From VXNE01 sp965205735 (GTDB lineage Bacteria; Pseudomonadota; Gammaproteobacteria; Pseudomonadales; Azotimanducaceae), in assembly GCA_965205735.1 (NCBI GenBank), contig OZ242179.1, positions 2,170,001-2,234,000 on the forward strand: a stretch of DNA of 64,000 bases, in the 5' to 3' direction. The position numbers were made by a program, and so were the translations under genes. This document shows, piece by piece, positions 47,076-59,041 of this stretch. A model generated the notes under the pieces. It saw nothing but the letters and a program-made list of their open reading frames with translations, made no database searches and was not told the DNA's origin. The number at the start of each line of letters is the position of its first letter. Within the stretch, counting starts at the first letter, position 1.

Positions 47076-50000
47076 CTAACGGGCGCTTCCCAGGTGGCTC
47101 GCCAGCCGGCGCGACACGGATTGCGGCGACCCGGTCCGGCGCGCGAGCAGCGCGTAGAACGACGGCACGATGAACAGCGTCAGGAAGGTCGCGAGCGACA
47201 CCCCGGAGAACACCACGATGCCGAGCACCATGCGGCTTTCCGAGCCCGCTCCCGTCGCGAGAATCAGCGGGATCGAGCCCATGATCGTGGAGATCGTGGT
47301 CATGACGACGGGCCGCAGGCGAATGCCTGACGCCTCGATGATCGCATCTTCGAAGGAGCGCCCGGCATCGCGCATCTGGTTGATGAACTCGACGATCAGG
47401 ACCCCGTTCTTGGCGGCGATCCCGATCAGCATGACGATGCCGATCTGGCTGAAGATGTTGATCGACAGTCCCGTGAGGTAGAGACCGAGCAACGCACCCG
47501 CCACCGCCAACGGTACCGTGACGAGGATTACCAGCGGATGCACGAAGCTCTCGAACTGCGCGGCAAGCACCAGGAAGACGATGAGCAGCGCCAAGCCGAA
47601 AGTGAGCGCCAGGCTGCCGCTCGTCTCCTTGTATTCAAGGGACTCGCCCTGGTAGTCGATCCGCGCCTCGTCCGGGAAAGACTCCCGAACGACCCGTTCC
47701 AGAAACTCCAATGCTTCGCCCAGGACGGTGCCCGGGGCCAGGCTTGCCGTGATGGTGACGGCACGCAGCCGGTTGTAGCGGTTGAGCGAGCCGGGGGCGG
47801 CCCGTTCGTCGACATGAATGAGGTTGGCCAGCGGGATCAGCTCGCCCGTGGAATCCGATCGCACGTAGATGTTCGAAAGGTCCTGGGCGGTCGCGCGCTG
47901 GTCGTCACGGGCCTGGAGGATGACGTCGTACTCCTCGCCGTCCTTGACGTAGGTCGTAATCCGCTGTTCGCTCATCATCGTCGAGAGCGTCCTGCCGATG
48001 TTCTGAACCGAGACACCAAGCGAAGCCGCGCGGTTCTTGTCGATTCGCACCACGGCCTGGGGCTGGGTCTCCTTCAGGTCGCTGTCGACGCGCTGAAGAC
48101 CCGGAAACTCGCGCGACCGTTCGAAGATGAGATCCCGCCATTCGGCGAGGGTCTCGTAATCGGGACCGCCGAGCACGAACTGAACGGGTCGGCCTCCGCC
48201 CCTGCGGGACAGGCCCGAACGCACGAACGCGAACGCTCGTACGTCGGGGATGTTCCGCCACGCCGCGTTAACACGCGCCGCGGCGTCCTTGGTGCTGATC
48301 TCGCGCTCTCCCCACGGCTTCATGACGACCATGATCACGCCGCTGTTGGACGCATTGCCGCCCCACCCGGGAACGGCCATCACGACGACCTGCGCGAGGC
48401 CCTCGTCGATCATCTGCCTGGCTGGAAGCTCAAGTTTCAGGGCTTCGCGCTTCATGCGCTCGATGCCCATACCCTCTGGCCCCGAGAACATCGCCATGAA
48501 CGCGCCCTGGTCCTCCTCCGGGACGTACTCCCGCGGAACCACATCGAGCAGGAAATAGGCACCTGCCAACGTGCCGGCCGCCGCCAGCACCGCCACCCAG
48601 CGGTGCCGGATGAGCACACGCAAAACGCTGATGTAGCCCTGTCTAAGCCGGGAGAAGCCACCGTTGATCCACCCCGCCAGGCGGTTTTCGCGGCCCGAAG
48701 GGCGCAGGAATTTGGAGCACATGACCGGCGTCAGCGACAGCGCGAGGACGCTGGAAAACACCACCGCCGCCGCGATGGTCACCGCCAGCTCACCGAAGAT
48801 TACGCCGATATTGTCGGTGAGGAACATGATCGGCGTGAACACCGCCACCAATACCGCCGTTGTAGCGATCACGGCGAAACCGACTTGACGGGTCCCGTTG
48901 TACGCGGCGACCAGGGGCGTTTCCCCCTCCTCGATTCGCCGATGGATGTTCTCCAGCACGACGATGGCGTCGTCCACCACGAGGCCGATGGACAGCACGA
49001 GGGCGAGCAGGGTGATCAGGTTAACGGTGAAACCGAATGCCGCCAGGGCGATGAATGCCGAGACCAGGCACACCGGGATCGTGACGACCGGTATCGCCAT
49101 GGTCCGGAACGAGCCCAGGAACACGAGGATGACCAGGCTTACCAGCACGGTGGTGACGGCGATGGTGCGGTAGACCGAGTTGATCGCCGCGCGGATGAAC
49201 ACCGAGTCGTCGGATCCCTTCGTGACCCGCATGTGGTCCGGAATCGCGTCGTTGATCTTGTCGATCTCGGCCGCCACCTGCTCCAGCGTCTTGAGCGTAT
49301 TCGCCTTCGACTGCTTGATGATTCCGATGCTGACCGTCGGCAGGCCGTTCGCACGGAAGATCGAGCGGTGGTCCAGGGGCGCCACCTCGACGGTCGCGAC
49401 CTCGCCCAAACGCACCAGGTGACCGTCCTCGCCACGCGCGACCACCAACTCCCGGAAGTCCTCCGCGGACTCGTAGCCGCGCGCGAGCCGAACCGTTAGT
49501 TCCCGGTCCACGGTCTCGAGGCGGCCCGCCGGGAGTTCCAGATTTTCACGGCGCAATGCCGACTCAATGTCAGTGACGGTGAGGTTCCGGGCCGCGAGTG
49601 CCAGCCGGTCCACCCAGATCCGCATTGCCGGACGGGCCCCGCGTACGCCGGCATTGGCAACGCCGGGGATCGCCGCGAAGCGATCGGCGATGTAGCGCTC
49701 GGTGTAGTCGGTGAGTTGCATCCGGTTCAACACCGAACTCCGCACGTTGATGTACATGGCCGGGCGGGCATCGGAGTCCTGTTTGCGGATCTCCGGCGGG
49801 CGCGCGTCCTCCGGCAACCAGCGTACGGCCCGCGAGACCCGGTCGCGGACGTCGTTCGCGGCGGCGTCGATATCGCGGTCGAGGTCGAACTCCAGGTTGA
49901 TGCGCGATCTGCCGTCGGTACTCGACGAACGCACTGCCTTTACGCCCTCGATGCCGCTGATCTGATCCTCGATCACCGTGGTGACCCGGCTTTCAATGAC

Positions 50001-50171
50001 GTCGGACGACGCGCCGGGATAGGAGGTGCTGATGGAAATGACCGGCGGCGTCACGTCCGGGTATTCCCGCAGTGGCAGGAGGTTGAACGAAAGGACGCCG
50101 AAGGCCAACAGGGCCAGGCTGATGACGGTGGCAAATACCGGTCGCTTAACGGACGTGTCGGACAACCACAT
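47076..50171 (-). CDS. RND multidrug efflux permease
   Basis: Inner-membrane proton-driven pump of the HAE-1 RND family, 1031 aa, normal length. Typical segments: N-terminal SVKRPVFATVISLALLAFG, porter start PPVISISTSYPGAS, the proton-relay helix IGLVVDDAIVVLENIHR (DD pair), GVIFGELAVTIAAAV, and the C-terminal GIAAKNGVLIVEFINQMRD. The adaptor gene ends 11 bp upstream; no outer-membrane factor gene adjoins. Confidence 0.95.
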   Translation of the reverse strand: MWLSDTSVKRPVFATVISLALLAFGVLSFNLLPLREYPDVTPPVISISTSYPGASSDVIESRVTTVIEDQISGIEGVKAVRSSSTDGRSRINLEFDLDRDIDAAANDVRDRVSRAVRWLPEDARPPEIRKQDSDARPAMYINVRSSVLNRMQLTDYTERYIADRFAAIPGVANAGVRGARPAMRIWVDRLALAARNLTVTDIESALRRENLELPAGRLETVDRELTVRLARGYESAEDFRELVVARGEDGHLVRLGEVATVEVAPLDHRSIFRANGLPTVSIGIIKQSKANTLKTLEQVAAEIDKINDAIPDHMRVTKGSDDSVFIRAAINSVYRTIAVTTVLVSLVILVFLGSFRTMAIPVVTIPVCLVSAFIALAAFGFTVNLITLLALVLSIGLVVDDAIVVLENIHRRIEEGETPLVAAYNGTRQVGFAVIATTAVLVAVFTPIMFLTDNIGVIFGELAVTIAAAVVFSSVLALSLTPVMCSKFLRPSGRENRLAGWINGGFSRLRQGYISVLRVLIRHRWVAVLAAAGTLAGAYFLLDVVPREYVPEEDQGAFMAMFSGPEGMGIERMKREALKLELPARQMIDEGLAQVVVMAVPGWGGNASNSGVIMVVMKPWGEREISTKDAAARVNAAWRNIPDVRAFAFVRSGLSRRGGGRPVQFVLGGPDYETLAEWRDLIFERSREFPGLQRVDSDLKETQPQAVVRIDKNRAASLGVSVQNIGRTLSTMMSEQRITTYVKDGEEYDVILQARDDQRATAQDLSNIYVRSDSTGELIPLANLIHVDERAAPGSLNRYNRLRAVTITASLAPGTVLGEALEFLERVVRESFPDEARIDYQGESLEYKETSGSLALTFGLALLIVFLVLAAQFESFVHPLVILVTVPLAVAGALLGLYLTGLSINIFSQIGIVMLIGIAAKNGVLIVEFINQMRDAGRSFEDAIIEASGIRLRPVVMTTISTIMGSIPLILATGAGSESRMVLGIVVFSGVSLATFLTLFIVPSFYALLARRTGSPQSVSRRLASHLGSAR

Positions 50172-50182
50172 GGCTCACCGCC

Positions 50183-51247
50183 CTAGCGCCGGGGAGCGAC
50201 GCCGGGATTCGCCTCGACCGGCTCGGCACGGCGCACCGGGCCACCGTCTCGAACATTCATGACGCCTTCGACGACCACTTCCTGGCCCGGCGCGATGCCC
50301 GTACGTGCTTCCGCCCAACCATCGAGGCGGATGCCGAGGTCAATCGTCGTCATCGCCGCGCGTCCATCCGTTACCGCGTAGACGAATGTCTCCATGCCGC
50401 GCTGCAACAAAGCCGTCTCGGGCACCATCACGGCGTCGCGACTCGCGGTCGTCAGCTTCACCGTCATCAACATGCCGGGCCGCAAGAGCGCATCCGAATT
50501 GTCGATATGCGCCCGTATGGGCACCGCCCGGGTAACCGGGTTGACTCGTGAACCGACCGTCCGAACCGTGGCGGCGAAGGACCGGCCGCGGAACGCCGCG
50601 CTCGCGGCCGTTAGCGAGAGTCCTGGATGAACGACGCCCAGATGCACCTCGGGCAACGCAAAGTCGAGTTTGATCACCGAAATATCGTCCAGGGTCGTGA
50701 TGGGCGTACCCGGGGTGATGAGCGTTCCGGCACTCACCTCACGGAAACCGAGCAAGCCCGTGAAGGGAGCGCGGATCAGTCGATCGTCCAAACGCGCGAC
50801 GAGGGCCTGGTAGCGAGCCCGGGCACCGGACAGTCGGGATTGCGCCTCGTCCACGTCGGAAACGGGGATACTGCGCTGTTCGAGAAGGTTCTTCAGCCGA
50901 TCATACTGGTTCTGGGCATCCTGCTTGCCGGCTTCGGCTTCTTGTAGCAACGCGGTCTGCTCTTCGTTGGTAAGCTCGACCAGGACGTCGCCCTGCTGGA
51001 CGAAATCGCCGTCGTCGAAGCGGACGTGTCGGATCGAATCGGTGACTTTCGCGGTAACGGTCACGGACTCGTTCGCCTGCGTCGTACCGATCGCCTCGAC
51101 GATGTCCGCAATGGAGCGGACCGTTGCCGTTTCGGTGACCACCAGCGGAGGCCCGCCAAACCCACCCGGGGATGAACCCGCGGGCTCTTCATCGCTACAA
51201 GCCGCGCCAAGGAGGAGCATCACTACCCAGGACTTGGCCCCACGCAC
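50183..51247 (-). CDS. RND efflux periplasmic adaptor (lipoprotein)
   Basis: Membrane fusion protein, 354 aa. GTG at 51247 is chosen because GGAGG lies 5 bp upstream and it gives a short lipoprotein signal (VVMLLLGAAC), cleaved before Cys. Then the lipoyl half VTVTAKVTDSIRHVRFDDGD, a coiled coil (~95-145), DDRLIRAPFTGLLGFREVSA, a beta-barrel and a membrane-proximal domain (VMVPETALLQRG). Forms an operon with the RND pump. Confidence 0.92.
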   Translation of the reverse strand: MRGAKSWVVMLLLGAACSDEEPAGSSPGGFGGPPLVVTETATVRSIADIVEAIGTTQANESVTVTAKVTDSIRHVRFDDGDFVQQGDVLVELTNEEQTALLQEAEAGKQDAQNQYDRLKNLLEQRSIPVSDVDEAQSRLSGARARYQALVARLDDRLIRAPFTGLLGFREVSAGTLITPGTPITTLDDISVIKLDFALPEVHLGVVHPGLSLTAASAAFRGRSFAATVRTVGSRVNPVTRAVPIRAHIDNSDALLRPGMLMTVKLTTASRDAVMVPETALLQRGMETFVYAVTDGRAAMTTIDLGIRLDGWAEARTGIAPGQEVVVEGVMNVRDGGPVRRAEPVEANPGVAPRR

Positions 51248-51521
51248 GCCAACCTCCACATCCAAGTCCACCTATGGTACGCCCATATCGACCGGGAGCT
51301 TCGACGGTCACTCGGGCGAAGCCACGATGCCACGATGATTTGCCCCTGACACCGGCGATTGCTTCCGGCGGCTGGCCGCGGGAACCGGGAACGCGAGACG
51401 GCATCGAATCCGAATTCCCGCTCGTGGATCGGCCTGAACCGCAGCTACAAATGCGTCCGATAGCCTATGGGCTGCAAGCGGACATGCCGCTCTACGTCAC
51501 CCGGCAAAGTGACACGGCGCT

Positions 51522-51818
51522 TCATTTCGGGAGCGTCTGGATTTCCTGTCGCTTCGCCATGCCAGCACGATAGTCAGATTCTCGATTCAGCCAGAATCGA
51601 TTGGTGCTGCCAAGCACCCGCTCGAGCTCTAGCGCAGTTGCTTCGTTAATCGACGCTTCACCCAATATGAGTTGATTGACGAATCTCCTGGAAGTGGCAA
51701 GCCGATTTGCGAACTCAGGCCGCGTCCAACCTCGCTCATCTAGCAGATCAGCGATGGTATCTCCGGGAGGTGAAACCCAATCGGGATTAAAGGACATCGT
51801 TGCCATGGCCTCGCTCAT
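51522..51818 (-). CDS. HigA-type antitoxin/XRE regulator
   Basis: 98-aa HTH protein close to the N-terminal unit at 38752-39045 (SFNPDWVSPPGDTIADLLDE, ERVLGSTNRFWLNRES). Start MSEAM at 51818. The frame is open further upstream to a GTG overlapping the PIN gene stop and spells VEIGDYH, the tail of a lost higB toxin, as in the other copy. No ImmA part follows; the end (RQEIQTLPK) is at the same point as in the other copy, so both descend from one truncated form. Confidence 0.7.
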   Translation of the reverse strand: MSEAMATMSFNPDWVSPPGDTIADLLDERGWTRPEFANRLATSRRFVNQLILGEASINEATALELERVLGSTNRFWLNRESDYRAGMAKRQEIQTLPK

Positions 51819-51868
51819 CGCATCTCTTCCCGAACGATTGTCCTCGTGGTAGTCACCGATTTCTACAA

Positions 51869-52309
51869 TCACGCACGCGCAAGTCCCGCCAGGAACTCGC
51901 CAACCTTGACGATTGGGCGTGAGAATTCCGCTGACAGGCTTACCAGATCCTGATCGCCTGTAACGAGAAAGTCCGCTTCGCCCGCAATGGCAAGCTCAAG
52001 GAACGGCGTGTCGCAGGGGTCGCGACAGACCGGTGTGGGCGGCGGCAGAGTGGGAATGATCACGGTAGTACAGTGTGGGAGATAGTCCGACAACAGGTCT
52101 TCCTGCTCACGCGGGTTCAGCCCGAACTTCGGATACCCAAGCACACGTATGAGTTCGCTGATCGTCTCCCTCGAGGCGAGTGGGATGAACCGTCGACTCT
52201 GCCAACCCTCCCTTAGAAGCGCCGTCGCTTCCCCGCCAAAAATTAGTGCGGACAGCACCAGGTTGGTATCAAGAACGACCCGCGGCAGCGGGCTGGGCGG
52301 AATGGGCAT
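51869..52309 (-). CDS. PIN-domain toxin (COG1569-like)
   Basis: 146-aa putative toxin ribonuclease. RVVLDTNLVLSALIFGG (Asp), the helix SRETISELIRVLGYP (Glu) and FLVTGDQDLVSL (Asp) give the acidic site. It follows the AbrB-type gene by 12 bp. Intact counterpart of the frameshifted copy at 24210-24640. Start ATG 52309; an out-of-frame ATG exists a few bases earlier. Confidence 0.85.
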   Translation of the reverse strand: MPIPPSPLPRVVLDTNLVLSALIFGGEATALLREGWQSRRFIPLASRETISELIRVLGYPKFGLNPREQEDLLSDYLPHCTTVIIPTLPPPTPVCRDPCDTPFLELAIAGEADFLVTGDQDLVSLSAEFSRPIVKVGEFLAGLARA

Positions 52310-52321
52310 GGCGTGCGTGGC

Positions 52322-52564
52322 TCATTTGTCATCGGCGCGTTGCACTGCGCTCCGTGCCCAAGCTACGGCATCGCGAATGGTCTGTTCATCGAGATCAAGT
52401 TCTGCGAGCTTCGCGCGCACCGCATCGGCCCGCTGGATGCGAACTGGTGTCAGCACGACCTGGCCGTTTCGAGCTTCGACTTCGAAGTACTCCACGGGGC
52501 CAAGCTCGTTAGTGATGCGCTTGGGGAGGGTAAGCTGATTCTTGGCGGTGAGCTTCGCAAGCAT
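52322..52564 (-). CDS. AbrB/SpoVT-type antitoxin
   Basis: 80-aa swapped-hairpin DNA-binding protein: MLAKLTAKNQLTLPKRITNE and VEYFEVEARNGQVVLTPVRI, then a helical C-terminus that would bind the PIN toxin encoded 12 bp downstream. An 11-bp near-perfect palindrome AAGGAATCCTT (52587-52597) ~25 bp upstream of the start is a possible operator. Confidence 0.8.
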   Translation of the reverse strand: MLAKLTAKNQLTLPKRITNELGPVEYFEVEARNGQVVLTPVRIQRADAVRAKLAELDLDEQTIRDAVAWARSAVQRADDK

Positions 52565-52934
52565 GCTGCTTCGACACTAAATGAAAAAAGGAATCCTTAC
52601 TTTAGCATTTCCTTTCCATAAGGCAATCAACTGAGCCTATGGTCGATTACCTGCCTCGTCTCGGGTCAAACGCGTCTCGTATGCCCTCACCTTCGAATAC
52701 CAAGCGCGTCCGGGGAGACGCGGGGCATGGAACAAAGACGGGTGTTGCTACCGGAAAAAATCGCAGATACTTGCTCCACTTGGCCCAGCAACATCGATTC
52801 ACCCAAACTATTGAGGTCGATCTCAGGCCGTCAGCGACCGGTCGTGGTGGAATCATTGAAGCAGCAGATCGCTGTTCCAGCCAGGGGCCCGCCTTGTGCC
52901 CCAGATCACAATCTGAACCTGACAGGAGACAATC
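52565..52934. other. Intergenic region between AbrB-PIN operon and yghU
   Basis: Apart from the palindrome at 52587-52597 and the yghU ribosome binding site (CAGGAGACAATC before 52935), I see nothing recognisable here. It contains an AT-rich stretch near 52580-52620 that probably holds the divergent promoters. Confidence 0.4.
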
Positions 52935-53765
52935 ATGACAGACACATCCTCCTATACACCCCCACCGGTCTGGCAGTGGGACAAGTCAGCCGGCGGCACC
53001 AACCGCCCGATCGCCGGCGCGACGCACGACAAGACGCTTCCCGTCGGCAAACATTCCCTGCAGCTCCACTCCATGGCAACGCCCAACGGGATCAAGGTGA
53101 CGGTCATGCTCGAGGAGTTGCTCGAACTCGGCATCGCCGAGGCCGAATACGATGCCTACCTGATCAACATCGGTGACGGCGACCAGTTCGGCAGTGGCTT
53201 CGTGGCCCTCAACCCGAACTCGAAAATTCCCGCGCTCGCCGATCACAGCACATCGCCGCCCACCCGGGTGTTCGAGTCGGGCGCGATCCTCGTTTACCTC
53301 GGGGAGAAATTCGGCGCTTTCCTGCCGACCGAAGCCAGCGCTCGCGCCGAGTGCCTGTCCTGGCTGTTCTTTCAGATGGGCAGTGCCCCGTACATCGGCG
53401 GGGGCTTCGGCCACTTTTATGCCTTCAGAGAGGAGAAAATCGAGTACTGCATCAATCGTTTCGCCATGGAGACGAAACGCCTGCTCGACGTGCTCAACCG
53501 GCGTCTGGCCGAGAACAGGTTTTTGTGCGGCGACGAGTACACGATCGCCGACATCGCCAACTACGGCTGGTACGGCGCGCTCGTGCTGCACAACCTCTAC
53601 GACGCCGAGAAGTTCCTCGATGTCGCCGCATACACGCACGTGGTGCGTTGGGCCAGCGAAATCGAGGCGCGCCCCGCAGTGCAGCGCGGCCGGCGGGTCA
53701 ACAGGCCCTGGGGGCCGGAAGAAGAACAGGTGCCGGAACGTCATGGTCCCGAGGACTTCAAGTAA
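52935..53765 (+). CDS. yghU: Glutathione S-transferase of the YghU type
   Basis: 276 aa. The N-terminal extension (PPPVWQWDKSAGGTNRPIAG) and HSMATPNGIKVTVMLEELLE are characteristic of YghU/Ure2p-like GSTs, as are LNPNSKIPAL and ESGAILVYLGEKFG of the thioredoxin half. The helical half carries GDEYTIADIANYGWYG. Such enzymes reduce disulfides of glutathione and organic hydroperoxides in the cytoplasm. ATG after CAGGAG. Confidence 0.92.
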   Translation: MTDTSSYTPPPVWQWDKSAGGTNRPIAGATHDKTLPVGKHSLQLHSMATPNGIKVTVMLEELLELGIAEAEYDAYLINIGDGDQFGSGFVALNPNSKIPALADHSTSPPTRVFESGAILVYLGEKFGAFLPTEASARAECLSWLFFQMGSAPYIGGGFGHFYAFREEKIEYCINRFAMETKRLLDVLNRRLAENRFLCGDEYTIADIANYGWYGALVLHNLYDAEKFLDVAAYTHVVRWASEIEARPAVQRGRRVNRPWGPEEEQVPERHGPEDFK

Positions 53766-53812
53766 CCGGCCCGAAGATCGCGCCTGCCGCGCCGTGTTTT
53801 GGGGACCCTGAT

Positions 53813-55148
53813 ATGGCACCAAACATAGTCCTGTTCATGACCGACCAACTGAGACGCGATGCGTTGGGCTGCTACGGAAACGAGATCTGCAAGACACCCA
53901 ACCTGGACAGGCTCGCTGCCGAAGGTACGCGGTTCGACCAGGCCTACACGGTCAGCCCCGTATGTTCGCCCTCGCGGACTTCCCTGACGTCAGGGCTCTA
54001 CCCCCACAATCACGGGGTGATGATCAATACCCACATCGCACCCGCCTGGTGCCGGGGACTTTCCACCGAAACTTCCACTTTCAGTGAGCGCTTGAAGAAA
54101 GCGGGCTACGTGCTGGACCATGCGGGCAAGTGGCATGTCCACCAGGGCCTGGGGAGTTGTTCCCGGTACAGAATCGACGATTGAATTTCCCGGGAATGAT
54201 TTCGCGGTTGCCGGCACCAGCCCCCATTCCCATGAAAAGGGCAAGACCTGGCAGGCGACCAATGTTGGCCTGGAAATGCTGCGAGAGAGAGCCCGGGGAG
54301 ACCAACCGTTCTTCCTGCGCATCGATGACGTCGCGCCCCACTTCCCCAATATCGTCCCGCAACCCTATGCCTCGATGTATGACCCGGAATCCATTCCGCC
54401 CTGGCCAAATTTCGATGAGACGTTCGAGGGCAAGCCCGCGGCACACCCGCGCAAACACCGGGAATGGAATCTCGAGGACAAGGACTGGTCCTGGTGGCAG
54501 AGGGTGATTGCCAAGTACTACGGTGACGTCACCCTGATCAATGACTGCGTAGGGCGCGTGCTGGATGCCATTCGGGAATGTGGAATCGAGGACGACACGA
54601 TTTTCGTGTTCTCCACGGACCACGGGGACGCGACGGGCAGTCACAAGCATTACGAAAAGTCCGGGACCATGTACGAAGAGGTCTTCCGCATCCCGCTGTT
54701 GGCAAGGGTCCCGGGTGTCGAGGCTCGGCGGGTGCCGGAATTTGTTCGCCTGATGGATCTGATGCCTGCCTTTATCGAATGGGGCGGAAGTGAAATCCCG
54801 GACAATCTGGACGCGAAGAGCCTGGTGCCGCTGGTTGATGGCGAAAGGCCCGCTGACTGGCCGGACAGCGTCTACTGCGAAAGTCATGGTGAAGTCTGGG
54901 GCTACAGCACCCAGCGGATGGTTCGCACCGAACGCTGGAAGTACGTGTACATACCCCACGATCTGGACGAGCTCTACGACTTGGAGGCGGATCCGGCGGA
55001 GATGAATAACCTCAGCGAGGATCCCGAACATGCAGATGTCGTTGAGGAAATGCGGGCGCGCCTGATTGGCTGGAACGATGCGACCAAGGACATGTTCCAG
55101 TGGAAATGGGTCCGGTGGTCTTTCCCGAACCCGATAAGTCCCTTTTAG
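53813..55148 (+). pseudogene. Sulfatase, frameshifted
   Basis: Type I sulfatase, ~445 aa when joined. First frame: NIVLFMTDQLRRDALG, the modification motif CSPSRTSLTSG and HAGKWHVHQGLG, then a premature stop at 54184. One base off, the rest continues from VVPGTESTIEFPGND through FVFSTDHGDATGSHKHYEKS to 55148. A single indel near 54150 separates the parts. No signal peptide. It begins 47 bp after yghU and precedes a third sulfatase. Confidence 0.85.
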
Positions 55149-55192
55149 TGAGATCTGCCCGGACCCGTGAAGGAGAAACACCTCTGAATTCG

Positions 55193-56368
<1,176 letters not shown>

Positions 56369-56372
56369 TACG

Positions 56373-56735
56373 TTAGCAACGACGGTCCGGTCGTCCTGCG
56401 ATATGGAAGCCCGCAATCTTGCGCGCGTGCGCGTCGGTATCGCGGTCGAGAAACCACACCTCCTCGCCGTTCGACAGGAAGACGAACGGTACTTCGAGTT
56501 GCTCGGCGTAGTGGCGGCCCTGATCCTGCGCCGTGATCGGATCGATACTCGCCCGCTTGGCCTCCAGCGCCGCCATGGGACGCCCCTGCCGGTCGCAGAG
56601 AGCGTAGTCGGCCTGCGTGCCGTCGGGCAGCGCGCACTCGAACATCACGCTCGAGCCGTCGGTCAGGTTCCACCCCGCGTCCTGCAGCAGCGCGTCGATC
56701 TTGACGCGTGCGAATGCTTCGGTCGTGCCGCTCAC
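56373..56735 (-). pseudogene. HsdR-like restriction subunit, N-terminal fragment
   Basis: The first ~110 residues of a type I restriction R subunit or related helicase-nuclease: ALLQDAGWNLTDG, ADYALCDRQGRPMAALEAKR with the nuclease motif EAK, and QLEVPFVFLSNGEEVWF. Full proteins are ~900 aa; everything after the nuclease domain is gone. Its GTG overlaps the VapC stop (GTGA), so the TA pair was coupled to the restriction gene. Confidence 0.75.
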
Positions 56736-57154
56736 ACTGCGGCCCACGGATCGACCAGTTCGACCTCCATGCCCTCGAAGTCGCCCACGTTTCGCGTCGC
56801 CACTGTCAATCCCCTCGATCGCGCAATTGAAGCGATCTGGCAGTCGACCGGCTCGACATGACGCCCGACCGCGCGGCGCATGGCCGCGATGTCGCCATAA
56901 ACGCGCGCCGCTTCCCGATCAAAAGGCAGCACACGGTCGCCGAAGGCTCTGCGCAGCATCCCTTCGATATCCGAGAACAGAGTCTCGCGACGACGTCCCG
57001 CCGGCAGTATCGCGGCACCGTAGCGAAGTTCGGCCTCGCTCACCGTAGACACGAAGAGGTCCTTCGGAGCCTGACCGGCGACCCAAGCCTCGACGCTAGG
57101 CTCCGGTTCCGCGCGCATCAATTCGGACACGACGTTCGTGTCAAGCAGGAACAC
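56732..57154 (-). CDS. FitB/VapC-type PIN toxin
   Basis: 140-aa PIN ribonuclease: FLLDTNVVSELMRAEPEPSV, SEAELRYGAAILPAGRRRE and VDCQIASIARSRGL supply the acidic residues. GTG start 12 bp after the antitoxin. Close relative of the incomplete toxin at 63835. Confidence 0.9.
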   Translation of the reverse strand: MFLLDTNVVSELMRAEPEPSVEAWVAGQAPKDLFVSTVSEAELRYGAAILPAGRRRETLFSDIEGMLRRAFGDRVLPFDREAARVYGDIAAMRRAVGRHVEPVDCQIASIARSRGLTVATRNVGDFEGMEVELVDPWAAV

Positions 57155-57166
57155 GTCGCTCTCGAC

Positions 57167-57409
57167 TCAGTCGAAGGACGGTGGTTCGCGTGATGCGCCC
57201 CGCGGAGGCAACTCGAGGTCCACGCCGTTTGTCGGCCCGAAATACGACCGGATGATGCTCGCGACGTCGCTTGTCTCCGGTTCGTCGCCGACAGCATCGC
57301 CCAGGATCAAGCGGGCTTCCTCTTCCATGGACCTGCCGTTTCCGGCCGCGCGCACCCGCAAGCGGGTCTTCACCTCGTCGTTGAGATTGCGGATCGTAAT
57401 GCTCGCCAT
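57167..57409 (-). CDS. FitA-type ribbon-helix-helix antitoxin
   Basis: 80 aa. The start MASITIRNLNDEVKTRLRVR gives the RHH fold, followed by GRSMEEEARLILGDAV; the tail (ELPPRGASREPPSFD) would wrap the toxin. Pairs with the PIN gene 12 bp downstream. Near-paralogue of 63580-63825. Confidence 0.88.
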   Translation of the reverse strand: MASITIRNLNDEVKTRLRVRAAGNGRSMEEEARLILGDAVGDEPETSDVASIIRSYFGPTNGVDLELPPRGASREPPSFD

Positions 57410-59041
57410 GGACTCGCTGCTTCTAACTCGTCCCGCCAATGTACGCGGCGATTGCGATGCAATCAAGCCCGTCTATATCGAGAGTCCGATCGCATCCTGC
57501 ATCTTGGCTCGCGAACCCTCGATTCTGGTCGCACAACGCCCGGCAGGCTACGATGCGCCGCTCCCGATGACTCCTTTGTCCCGTGCCTGAGCCGACCCCT
57601 ACCCAAAACAGCGCCGACGCACTTACGCCGCTTGCTTTTGCGATCTACGGCAACCCCCGCGTCTATGCCCTCCTGCTCGGCTCCGGACTCTCGCGGGCGG
57701 CCGGCATACTCACCGGCCACGGCATCACGCTCGATCTGGTCCGTCGAGTGGCAATTGCCCAAGGCGAAAAGGACCAGCCGGACTGGGGCGCCTGGTACAA
57801 ACCGCCTGCTGGAACAGGCGCTTCGAGAGCACGGAATTGAGCCGACGGTGGTCGACTCTGCATATGCCCTGCGTGGCGCCGAGCCGCTCACACACGCCAA
57901 GTGCTACCTCGTCAAACTGCACGGCGACTACAAGGACGCGCGAATCCTCAATACCGATCTCGAACTCTCCCAGTACAGCCCGGAGTTCACGACACTCCTC
58001 GACCGCATCCTCGATGACCACGGACTCATCGTATGCGGATGGTCGGGCGCGTGGGATGTTGCCCTTTGTGACTCCATCATGGGCAACCCGTCTCGGCGGT
58101 ACTCTATGTATTGGGCCGCTCGCGACCCGCTTGGTGACGCCGCGCAACGAATCGTCAATCATCGCGGAGGCCAGGTCGTCTCCATCGCGGATGCCGACGA
58201 CTTCTTCGGGAAGCTTCGCGACCAGGTTCAAACGCTCGCTCAGACCCACCGACACAACCCGCGTAACGTAGACCTCCTCGTCAGCACCGCCAAGCGTTTC
58301 GCGGCTGACCACGACCACCGATAGACCTCCACGATCTGATTGAGACTGAAGTCCAGAGGTGCCTCAACACTCTGCGCACATCGACGCCGGACGTGGACAC
58401 AACTGGCGCAGGAGCCGAGCGACTCATCGCCTTTCAGGTGTCGTCGACCGAGTCGCTTGCCCGCACACTCGGGGTCCTCGGACGATGGGGAGACGGCACA
58501 GAACACGACTCTGTGGTCAGTGGATTGGTGGCCGTCTGGCTCCAGGCCGGGGAGAGCAAGCCTGCGATGGCATATCTCCGGTACTACCCGGCGGTTCTCC
58601 TGCTATGGGCGTATGGCATTGGCCTCACCATCGCGCGTCGCTGGCGCGACCTTCACCACCTGTTGTCCCACCCGGTTCACACAGTCCATGGAGGTCCGCA
58701 CCGCTTCGTCTACGTAGTCTCGGAGTGGTTGCTCGAAGGCTACCGCAATGAGATTTGGGAACGGCTTCCTGACCTCCAAGGCCGCACGCCTGACTCTGAC
58801 CACCGTTATGGCGTCCTGGACGGTTGGCGCAACAGTTTCGCAGCCGTCATGCCCGACTTCGAGGACCTGCACGACACTTGGGAGATCCTGTTCGCCTTGA
58901 TCTACTGCGAGCACGCACCGGCTGAAACGGATCGCCAAAGCATGCACTTCTGGGCGCCGATTGGCCGCAATGTCTCGCGCTGGGCGTCCCGGGATCGCAT
59001 CCTGGCGCGCATCACCGACGGCGACCTGCACGATGACCTAG

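Noticed and set aside
52647..52856. Small minus-strand protein upstream of yghU
   Set aside because: No ribosome site, no family features, and it overlaps the probable promoter region.
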